Origin: Pseudomonadales bacterium
GTDB taxonomy: Bacteria; Pseudomonadota; Gammaproteobacteria; Pseudomonadales; Pseudohongiellaceae
Reading direction: 5' to 3'
DNA length: 64,000 bases
NCBI GenBank assembly: GCA_012103535.1
Contig: WLWQ01000001.1
Location: 248,001 to 312,000, forward strand
Below are positions 41,164-48,943 of this stretch, piece after piece. Below the pieces are notes generated by a model. That model saw nothing but the letters and a program-made list of their open reading frames with translations. It was not told the DNA's origin and did no database searches. A program made the translations under genes and the position numbers. Every line of letters begins with the position of its first letter. Within the stretch, counting starts at the first letter, position 1.

Positions 41164-42519
41164 TTGGAAGAATTTGATTACGACCTATTTGTCATAGGCG
41201 CCGGTTCTGGCGGTGTTAGAGCCTGTCGCATTGCGGCAAGCCTCGGTGCAAGAGTTGCCGTGGCTGAGGAACGCTACTTTGGGGGCACTTGTGTGAATGT
41301 CGGCTGCGTGCCGAAAAAGCTATTCAGCTATGCAGCGCATTATCGGGATGACGTAGAAGACAGCCGCGGTTTTGGCTGGGAAATACCAGAAATGTCTTTC
41401 AATTGGCAGACTCTTCTGAAAAATAAAAACAATGAAATTAATCGCTTAAACGGTATATATAAAGCAATACTTGATAATAACCAGGTGCAGGTGTTTCAAG
41501 CACGAGCGCGTATAAAAGATGGCCATACTGTAGAAGTCGACGGTAAAACTGTCTCCACGAAATACATCTTAATTGCCACCGGTGGCTGGCCCTGGATACC
41601 AGATTATGAAGGTGCCGAATATGCAATTACCTCCAATGACGTGTTTCACATGGCAGAACTCCCCAAACGCCTGTTAGTTGTCGGTGGGGGTTATATATCT
41701 GTTGAATTTGCCAGCATCTTTTCACGGCTTGGCTGCGAAACCACTCTTAGCTACCGCGGAGACCTGTTATTGCGCGGCTTTGACGAAGAAATACGGCATT
41801 TTATTACGGCTGAAATTGGCCATGATATACCACTAAAACTCGAAACAAATATCGATAAAATACGTAAACATGACAAAGGCTTACGAGCGTTCCTTGACTC
41901 AGGAGATGAAATTGAAGTCGATTGTGTATTGTCAGCGACCGGTAGGAAGCCACTGACAGCGGACTTGGGCTTGGAATCCGTCAATATTGAACTGGCAAAA
42001 AATGGCGCTGTGGTTGTAGATGACCATTTCCAGACCAGCGAGCCCAGTATTTATGCGGTAGGTGATGTGATTGATCGGGTTGCCTTGACCCCGGTTGCCT
42101 TAGCTGAAGGTCAGATCGTCGCCAGAACGCTGTTTTCCGGTGATTCTAAGGACATGAGCTACCAAAATATACCCACAGCGGTGTTTTGCCACCCCAATTT
42201 GGGCACCTGTGGATTGACTGAACAAGCAGCACAAAATCAAGGGCTTAACGTGGATATCTATGTTGCTACAGTAAAACAGCTAAAACATACACTAAGCGGC
42301 CGTGATGAGATGGCCATGATTAAGCTGGTGGTTGAACAGCAATCTGACCGGGTAATTGGTTTACATATGGTAGGCCCGGATGCTGGTGAACTGGTACAGG
42401 GTTTTGCCGTAGCGATGAATGCAGGGGCAACTAAAGCCGATTTTGACCAAACCATAGGGATCCATCCCACCTTAGCGGAAGAGTTCGTCACTATGCGCAC
42501 TAAACGTAAAGAACATTAA
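41164..42519 (+). CDS. gor: Glutathione-disulfide reductase
   Basis: NADPH-dependent reductase keeping glutathione reduced. 451 residues: FAD motif G-A-G-S-G-G at residues 12-17, redox pair Cys43/Cys48 in G-G-T-C-V-N-V-G-C-V-P-K-K, NADPH motif G-G-G-Y-I-S-V-E-F-A near residue 175 and the C-terminal H-P-T-L-A-E-E active-site histidine. The start is TTG at 41164 with AAGGA nine bases upstream. Here the redox motif has the normal Asn, unlike the related lpd gene in this window. Intact. Confidence 0.95.
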   Translation: MEEFDYDLFVIGAGSGGVRACRIAASLGARVAVAEERYFGGTCVNVGCVPKKLFSYAAHYRDDVEDSRGFGWEIPEMSFNWQTLLKNKNNEINRLNGIYKAILDNNQVQVFQARARIKDGHTVEVDGKTVSTKYILIATGGWPWIPDYEGAEYAITSNDVFHMAELPKRLLVVGGGYISVEFASIFSRLGCETTLSYRGDLLLRGFDEEIRHFITAEIGHDIPLKLETNIDKIRKHDKGLRAFLDSGDEIEVDCVLSATGRKPLTADLGLESVNIELAKNGAVVVDDHFQTSEPSIYAVGDVIDRVALTPVALAEGQIVARTLFSGDSKDMSYQNIPTAVFCHPNLGTCGLTEQAAQNQGLNVDIYVATVKQLKHTLSGRDEMAMIKLVVEQQSDRVIGLHMVGPDAGELVQGFAVAMNAGATKADFDQTIGIHPTLAEEFVTMRTKRKEH

Positions 42520-42601
42520 TGGTTATAAAGTACAGATTTGCTCAAAAGGCGATGAATCATGGTCTAGGGCGCGAATGACCATATTTAAAGGATTGACGTT
42601 A

Positions 42602-42627
42602 TTTCCGGTAATAAAAATTACCGGAAA
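42602..42627. repeat. Perfect 11-bp inverted repeat after gor
   Basis: TTTCCGGTAAT (42602-42612) and ATTACCGGAAA (42617-42627) are exact reverse complements around an AAAA loop, about 80 bases after gor. No U-run follows on either strand, so it is at best a weak terminator; an operator or RNA 3'-end stabiliser is also possible. The rest of 42520-42805 shows nothing else. Confidence 0.5.
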
Positions 42628-42805
42628 ATAGAGAATAATGTATTAGGTCCGAAAAGCCCTATTACCAGAACACTTGGACATGATCACTTGTCGGACTAGC
42701 CCCTGAAATTAACGGTGTTCATGTATTTCCCCAGTTATCTAAGAAGCTGATACCGCCTACCATTAGTGTTCGCGCAAAGAAGAAACGTTAAACGTACGAA
42801 CCGCT

Positions 42806-43192
42806 ATGGAATTGAAGGACCACCTAAACCCTGCAAAGTGTGTCTATTGCTCATACGAAAACGGCAACACTCAAACAGAATCAATCATTATCGCCCTTGA
42901 ATCGGCCATCGATGAATGCCATCGCCTGGGACAAGATCACGTGTTATTGGACTATCAAAGCCGCACCAGTTACCCAGCGGCGGTCGAACACATCATTGTG
43001 GCTACCGAATTGGCCAATTTGTACAGAAAACATCTGGCAACCGATGGCAATCCCATCAAATTTGCTCTATTTACTCGTAAGAATTTGATTACTAGGAATT
43101 TTCAACCAGGCTTAGACATTGCCCGGCTAGAAGACATTGATCTAATCAATACAGACGATGAGGCTGAAATACTGGTCTGGCTGAATGACTAG
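42806..43192 (+). CDS. Hypothetical cytosolic protein
   Basis: 128 residues, no signal peptide and no membrane segment. It alternates predicted strands and helices (C-V-Y-C-S-Y, E-S-A-I-D-E-C-H-R-L-G, V-L-L-D-Y-Q-S-R) and ends in D-E-A-E-I-L-V-W-L-N-D, which resembles the size and pattern of SpoIIAA/STAS-like single-domain proteins, but no diagnostic motif is visible. It converges on the GST-like gene downstream. The composition is protein-like along the whole length and matches its neighbours. Function not assigned. Confidence 0.6.
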   Translation: MELKDHLNPAKCVYCSYENGNTQTESIIIALESAIDECHRLGQDHVLLDYQSRTSYPAAVEHIIVATELANLYRKHLATDGNPIKFALFTRKNLITRNFQPGLDIARLEDIDLINTDDEAEILVWLND

Positions 43193-43210
43193 AGAATTTT
43201 CATAGTATAC

Positions 43211-44299
43211 TTATGAAAGACCCGGTATCTGTTTGAAAAGATGGGATATTTCAGTATTTCCAATCAACAGATCGAAGTGTGCTCCCTGCCCGTTACTAAG
43301 TTCAGCTCTCTCATTTAATAGCCATTGCAGGCACTTGTATTGATGGGAAAACGTCTGCTGCTCCCAGTCTTCATCAGCAATAGTGGTTTTGAATTGCTGT
43401 TGCTGGTTTTTCGCGGCCTTAGCGTTTGCCAGTAAATAAGGAACATAGACTGCACCGACCTCCTTAAGAATGGCACTTAGGCTCGGTGGAAGTTCTGTAT
43501 CTGCCTCAGAATTTATGATCCAGTCATTGTCCATCAGCTCAAAGCCTGACAGGTCTTCCATCACTTCAGTCCAGGCATGTACACGCGGCGCGTGTTCCAG
43601 GACCAGCTGCTGTGAGGTTGGGTCAAATAAGGCCAGGCAGGTAAGTTGACCATAGACAGCGAAATCACAGCTGGCTGGTCTTTTACCAAGCAGAAAAGCG
43701 AATGAATTCAGATGATTATCTAATAAACCTAAAAACCTTTGAAAACTATCCTCGATGGTGGTTCGGGTGACAGGGTTTGAACCAACATAACGTAAGCGGG
43801 AAATCTGCAAATCTGAGATTTCCTGGCTTCTTTCCGCCATTAACTCATCAGACGCCGTTATATTGTTCCACCTGGGTAACATCTGCCCTGCCTTCTTGAT
43901 ATCTGGCTCATAGGTCCATCGGTAATGGAACATAGCTTTGGTCAGCCATTCGTCGCCGTAATCTTCCAGAATTGAATTGATGAGCCCAAATGCAGGCGCA
44001 GCGGGAATTACGGAGCGATCCGCTGAGAGTGACTCGAACTCCCGAATCAGAGGGGTGGAATCACAGACTGCTACTTCCTCACCATTCTCATCTCTGCCAT
44101 AGAATGTAGGCAATAGAGGCACTTTCGGCATAGGTCGAGCACGGTAGCGATCTCCATCCCCATCTGTGGCAACTCGATGTCTGGAACCAGGCAGTAGATG
44201 GTGCCGAATTCTTCGATAGCGCAGCAGCGCCAGCATCTTCCGGGTATAGGGAGATCCGGGAACACCCATAAGTTCCAATGGTTCTTGATACTTAACCAT
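43211..44299 (-). CDS. Glutathione S-transferase-like protein with long C-terminal extension
   Basis: 362 residues, versus the usual 200-230. The N-terminal thioredoxin-like domain has L-M-G-V-P-G-S-P-Y-T-R-K (residues 10-21) and the V-P-L-L-P and D-S-T-P-L-I glutathione-site motifs. A helical GST C-domain follows (about residues 100-260, including S-C-D-F-A-V-Y-G-Q-L). The last 90 or so residues, Gln/Lys-rich then helical, are extra. It lies next to a secreted orphan gene on the same strand, and glutathione reductase is 0.7 kb away, but there is no operon with gor. Substrate unknown. Confidence 0.75.
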   Translation of the reverse strand: MVKYQEPLELMGVPGSPYTRKMLALLRYRRIRHHLLPGSRHRVATDGDGDRYRARPMPKVPLLPTFYGRDENGEEVAVCDSTPLIREFESLSADRSVIPAAPAFGLINSILEDYGDEWLTKAMFHYRWTYEPDIKKAGQMLPRWNNITASDELMAERSQEISDLQISRLRYVGSNPVTRTTIEDSFQRFLGLLDNHLNSFAFLLGKRPASCDFAVYGQLTCLALFDPTSQQLVLEHAPRVHAWTEVMEDLSGFELMDNDWIINSEADTELPPSLSAILKEVGAVYVPYLLANAKAAKNQQQQFKTTIADEDWEQQTFSHQYKCLQWLLNERAELSNGQGAHFDLLIGNTEISHLFKQIPGLS

Positions 44300-44388
44300 A
44301 ATTAAAACCTATAATTTCTTGTTTTTATTGAATAATGAAGATACGAAGGCGAGCAGATTTGAGTCTGCTTGCCTTACAAATCAGACGA

Positions 44389-45399
44389 TTACTGGTTTTC
44401 AGCCGCTTCTTGTCGCTCTAGCTCTCGCGCGCCGGCAAGGATGCCTGACAGGGCATAGTTTCCCTCGTGACAAGCGTATTCATACATGGATTCCTGGATT
44501 GGACGGGAGTTAAACATCAATTCCCCAGTGAAAGGCTGGCTGAACACGCTGGGATCTTCAACAGTGAAGCTGTATAAGATTTCACTGCTAGAAGTACGGC
44601 TAAACCTTTCAATTACCGTTAAATTCTCAGATGCACCACGGAAATTTTGCTGAGGGTTAAAGCCCTTGGTTTCCACCACCAGGGTATCACCGTCCCAATG
44701 ACCCACCGAATCCCCCATCCATTTCCTCATATCTTCTAAATGCTCACTGTCATCGAGGCGAATAATACGTGCATCATGGGCCATCTCCGAAAGAATCATG
44801 AAGTAATCATCTGTTTGTACGAATTGGTAATTGTTGTTGTACATTACCGGCAACATGGGTGGCCCGGAGTGGGAACCAAAAGACAATAAACAACGTTCCG
44901 CTAAGGGCCGACCTTCAGGACCATCATAAGGGCCTGGGCCGTTAGGATCTCTGCGGAACCTGGCTCTGGGGTCTCCTGCGTAGGGAATCTGCCCATCGGG
45001 GGGATCAACAATAATAGAGGACCGGTATTCTCCGTTTATCATCTGAATATGCGTGCCTAGATCCTTCCAGAATTCGTTATAGCCGTCTTCAGTATTGCCA
45101 TCATCTCCCGCCTGCGCGCCAGCACCAGCACCTCTGTCGGGATCGCTGTCGGCAAATTCAGCATCAAGAAAGTCCTGATGCCCGGCTTCCAAACGTGCGA
45201 CTTGTTCTTGAGTTAATGCACTCTGTTCTCCGAACTCTCTATTGCGTGTTAACGGAGTTAGGGTTTTGTTGGTCCATACTCCTTGCAAATCAGGTTTGCC
45301 ATCTGCCGTGCGTGGCGCTTCCCAGTTTTGCGCATTCGCTACGGTGGCAAGGGTCAGAGATAGAAAAACCCCTCCGATTTTCCAGGCGAATCTGACCAT
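44389..45399 (-). CDS. Secreted protein of unknown function
   Basis: 336 residues with a clear signal peptide (cleavage at A-N-A-Q, near residue 24). The mature protein begins W-x-x-P-R-T-A-D-G-K-P-D-L-Q-G-V-W-T-N, a motif seen in a large uncharacterised family of secreted proteins common in marine gammaproteobacteria and acidobacteria. The C-terminal half contains G-H-W-D-G-D-T-L-V-V-E-T-K-G-F and Y-E-Y-A-C-H-E-G-N-Y, which also recur in that family. No catalytic motif is evident. It precedes the GST-like gene by about 90 bases on the same strand, so the two may share a transcript. Confidence 0.7.
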   Translation of the reverse strand: MVRFAWKIGGVFLSLTLATVANAQNWEAPRTADGKPDLQGVWTNKTLTPLTRNREFGEQSALTQEQVARLEAGHQDFLDAEFADSDPDRGAGAGAQAGDDGNTEDGYNEFWKDLGTHIQMINGEYRSSIIVDPPDGQIPYAGDPRARFRRDPNGPGPYDGPEGRPLAERCLLSFGSHSGPPMLPVMYNNNYQFVQTDDYFMILSEMAHDARIIRLDDSEHLEDMRKWMGDSVGHWDGDTLVVETKGFNPQQNFRGASENLTVIERFSRTSSSEILYSFTVEDPSVFSQPFTGELMFNSRPIQESMYEYACHEGNYALSGILAGARELERQEAAENQ

Positions 45400-45598
45400 T
45401 TTCTACTCCTCAATCATCTGCTTGTATTAGTAACTTAACGCGAAGTATTACTTTTTACATCCCGCGAGTTCGGCGCTGCATTAAAAGGTATCCAATCACA
45501 CCTGACAGAGGAAGCTGACTAGTCGAATTTATCTATGTATCGACCGCTTTTTCCAACTTGCTACGACTATACTCAATAGTAAGGATTGCGCGGGCAGG

Positions 45599-46714
45599 AT
45601 GCCAATGGTTAGCGAACTTGAAAGAACAATGCAAGCCAAACGCCGGCGCATGATTCAGACGACAAATTTTTTGTTGTTTTTAACGATGTGTGCCTTCGTG
45701 GTGTTTCGCTTTATACAGCTTGGTCTATCACATCCCCCCTATCCAGCAATAATGTGCGCGATATTGACTCTCGCGAACTCAATGTACCTCTATCGAAATG
45801 GCTCGCTGAAAATTGCCTGTGGATTGATGGCTGCAGCCTTACTCTTCGGTTTGGGGGCTTCCAGCATGAACAATGGGGCGTTTGCAGGACCGACGGTTTT
45901 GCTTGGTACTGTGTTTCCAATCCTGGCTGTCTTGCTTGTAAGTTCATTGGCAGGTTGGATTGCCATGGGCTTGGTCATGGCTATTCTGTCCCTGCTCTTC
46001 GTGCTGGAATTGAATGGTCAGATCTTACCGAGTCCCCTGGACGAGCAAGGACTCCTAATCGCTCGGTTTTTAGCTATAGTTTCAACAGTTTCTATAGGTA
46101 CCTGGGTTGCGGTTATTTTCGCCAAGTACCAGCAAGAACTGATACAGATAATTAACAACCAGGCCAATACCGATCATTTAACAGGTCTCGCCAACCGGCG
46201 AGCCTTAGCGGCTGCTTTACTGCAAGAAACTGGTAGAGCCCGACGTAACGACACTTACTTATAAATCATCATGACCGATGTGGATCATTTCAAACGTTAC
46301 AACGACGTGAACGGACATCCTGCGGGTGATCAATGTTTAATCAATGTTGCTCAAACTTTAACCAGTTGCGCTAAACGACCTACGGATTTCATCGGCCGGT
46401 TTGGCGGTGGGGAATTCATTGTTGTTTTGCCCGACACAGAACACGCCGGCGCTTGTAAAGTAGCGAACAAGATTCGACAAGACATCTTGCAGCGGAAAAT
46501 GCCGTACGAGGCAAATAGTCTGGAATATGTAAGCCTCACTCTAGGAGTTGTCACGGTGCGTGGGAGTCACATCAAAAGTATCCAACAACTTACAAAAGAA
46601 GCTGATAAGGCTTTGTACTACGGCAAGAGCCAGGGTCGAAATTGCGTAATCGGTATCAGCTTAAATGAACCAGAAGAATGCCATCCGGTTCCAGAATATA
46701 TGAAGTGTGCTTAA
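45599..46714 (+). pseudogene. Membrane GGDEF protein with in-frame TAA and GGGEF site
   Basis: A 372-codon frame with one internal stop, TAA at 46262-46264 (codon 222). The N-terminal part has five or six transmembrane segments (about residues 20-180) and then the start of a GGDEF domain (D-H-L-T-G-L-A-N-R-R-A-L). After the stop the same frame continues I-I-M-T-D-V-D-H-F-K-R-Y-N-D with the rest of the domain to 46714. The signature reads G-G-G-E-F (residues 269-273) with GGG at 46409-46411 instead of an Asp/Glu codon, so diguanylate cyclase activity would be doubtful even with read-through. The inhibitory-site R-P-T-D is kept. An ATG at 45605 is an alternative start. Confidence 0.8.
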
Positions 46715-46971
46715 TGAGGAAAAGGAATAAAAGCCTAGATTTATAATGCAAGATCTAGTGAGGCTAGTATTTCTTTTACTACCTCAAAATATCTTTTTAG
46801 CTTGCAGATATTCCACAGCTTTTTTGCAAAATTATCTAGTTAGAACGGCCTGCTATAAACGAATTTATTAATAGGCAAACAAAGTTTAATACCGCCACGA
46901 TTTATTTTGATATTCACCACATACTTAGTGGTAAATTAGGATTTCAAAACTGAAATATTACTGAAGAGCCA

Positions 46972-47304
46972 ATGTCTATCAACGAACTCAACAATATTGC
47001 CCTGGTGGGAATGGACTGGTCGAACAAACTGAGAGAAATCGATGTTGATATGCATTTATGGAATAAGATTTGTCAGTGGCACGGTGATGAAGAAAAAGCA
47101 CTTAAATGGGTACAGTTGCAGATAAAACTAATTAGCAATCGCCATCCAGAACGAACGGGTTTAAGTCAAATCATCTCATCCATAGCCTTTGTAGAAATGG
47201 CGAACCCCGATCATCGAGTACAGCACTCCGTTCAGTTTCCAGTGACATCTACGCATGAGGAACATGCCCAATCCAATTTCGGGGCTGGCGCGGCCGGTAC
47301 TTGA
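46972..47304 (+). CDS. Hypothetical protein near recombinase gene
   Basis: 110 residues from the ATG at 46972. The first 80 residues look like a compact helical domain (M-D-W-S-N-K-L-R-E-I-D-V-D, then W-N-K-I-C-Q-W-H-G-D-E-E-K-A-L-K-W) and the tail is low-complexity. No family recognised. It lies in an AT-rich stretch between the broken GGDEF gene and a tyrosine recombinase, with 257 and 275 bases of non-coding sequence on either side. Lack of a strong ribosome binding site and isolation make this moderate confidence. Confidence 0.45.
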   Translation: MSINELNNIALVGMDWSNKLREIDVDMHLWNKICQWHGDEEKALKWVQLQIKLISNRHPERTGLSQIISSIAFVEMANPDHRVQHSVQFPVTSTHEEHAQSNFGAGAAGT

Positions 47305-47579
47305 AACAACATAGAGCCTTCACTCTTCCCTCTATCTCGGTTTTTCCTTCCCCTCCTATTCTTAGTCGTTGCCAGCACAAGCTCCACGGCCATAATTCTC
47401 CGTAGCAGACCATAGGCCCAAAAATCGATTCGGTAAGGCATCAAGTTATGTGCTTCTCTAACCGACTAATCATAGGTAAGGCCTGCGTCGATCTCAATTT
47501 CGCTTGATAAAACTCTACAGTCGGTGCAAACTCTCTTTGTCTTTTCTTATTATTTACATAACGTTAATAGCGATAATTA

Positions 47580-48782
47580 ATGCAGAACATTAAATCTCCT
47601 GCCGCATTTTTCGATACTTTGGAGGAAATGCCCAATCCTTTTAAGAATTCGGTGACCACCCTCTCCCATCTTATCGAGGATGCCCCGGCAGATGCGCTAA
47701 CTGACTACCAGTATGCTAGTGAGTTCATCTTCAGCTATCGTGGCAGCCCAGACACGTTCAGCACCTACCGTCGAGAGATTGAACATTTTCTCCATTGGTG
47801 TTGGATCGTAGCAAAAAAGTCGCTAAATCAGATTCTTCGGGAAGACATAGAGAACTATGTAGAATTCGCGAAACAGCCACCTGCGACCTGGATAGGCAAG
47901 AAAAACGTTGCGCGCTTCCTGCAGCGCAATGGTGAAAGAGTACCCAACAAGCAATGGCGCCCCTATGTATCCCCAGGGGGCGAATACGTGAAATCCCAGG
48001 CTGCTATTCAATCTTTATTCAGCGTATTAAGTAGCTACTTTAACTTCTTGATTCAAGAGAACTATATTTCAGCGAACCCAGTTTCTCAGATACGCCAGAA
48101 GAGCAAATTTATACGCAAACAACAGTCCCAGGGAAAAATTCGTCGCTTATCCCCACTGCAATGGGAATTTGTTGTTGATGCCGCTGAATCACTGGCAAAA
48201 CAAGATCCAGCTGGCCATGAACGCACCCTATTCGTGATGAATGCCTTATATGCCATGTATTTGCGCATCTCTGAATTGGTGGAAACAAACCGTTGGCAAC
48301 CGCAAATGGGCCATTTTCAGCCGGATCAGGAAGGAAATTGGTGGTTCATCACCGTTGGCAAAGGAAATAAAGAACGGGAGATATCAGTCTCTGACGCGAT
48401 GCTCGAGGCTCTCAAGTGTTACCGCCTCTCACGGGGTTTGCCTGCACTTCCCGCTCCTGGGGAATCCAGTCCCTTAGTGCACAAAACCCGAGGCAAGGGC
48501 GGCATTACCAGTACCCGCCAAATTCGAGGAATCGTCCAGACTTGCTTCGATCTGGCAGCCGAAAAGATGCGCAAAGAAGGGTTTATCGAGGACGCAGATC
48601 GCTTGGGCACTGCTACCGTTCACTGGCTACGCCATACTGGTATCTCAGATGATGTGAAGCACCGCCCTAGAGAGCATGTTAGAGACGATGCAGGGCATGG
48701 CTCTAGTGCAATTACAGATCGATATATAGACGTCGAACGAGCCGAAAGACATGCCACAGCACGGCACAAAATTATTCGCTGA
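47580..48782 (+). CDS. Tyrosine recombinase/integrase
   Basis: 400 residues. An N-terminal SAM-like core-binding domain (about 40-165) with an inserted segment (T-W-I-G-K-K-N-V ... W-R-P-Y-V-S) is followed by the catalytic domain with all expected residues: Arg229 (L-R-I-S-E-L), a lysine in V-G-K-G-N-K-E-R (261/264), His348 and Arg351 (V-H-W-L-R-H-T), His373 (A-G-H-G-S-S) and the nucleophile Tyr382 (R-Y-I-D). It is therefore potentially active. No excisionase, attachment-site repeat, tRNA or cargo is evident next to it, so it is called a lone recombinase and not a prophage or integron gene. It marks the edge of the accessory region. Confidence 0.85.
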   Translation: MQNIKSPAAFFDTLEEMPNPFKNSVTTLSHLIEDAPADALTDYQYASEFIFSYRGSPDTFSTYRREIEHFLHWCWIVAKKSLNQILREDIENYVEFAKQPPATWIGKKNVARFLQRNGERVPNKQWRPYVSPGGEYVKSQAAIQSLFSVLSSYFNFLIQENYISANPVSQIRQKSKFIRKQQSQGKIRRLSPLQWEFVVDAAESLAKQDPAGHERTLFVMNALYAMYLRISELVETNRWQPQMGHFQPDQEGNWWFITVGKGNKEREISVSDAMLEALKCYRLSRGLPALPAPGESSPLVHKTRGKGGITSTRQIRGIVQTCFDLAAEKMRKEGFIEDADRLGTATVHWLRHTGISDDVKHRPREHVRDDAGHGSSAITDRYIDVERAERHATARHKIIR

Positions 48783-48943
48783 AGGCGCCGTATTTCGCTT
48801 GATCGGACTATTCTTAATATTACAGAAAATTACTTCTATCAACCTGCGATTTAGCTTAGTCTCTAGAATTGCCGAATTGGCTGAACAGGATTAGCGCAAA
48901 TCCCTGTCTCATTGACTTAGGAAGATTTTTTTTGCGAGGAATT

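Noticed and set aside
47580-48782. Integron or prophage
   Set aside because: There is no attC-like repeat array, no cassette genes, no phage structural genes and no tRNA attachment site; only the recombinase is present.
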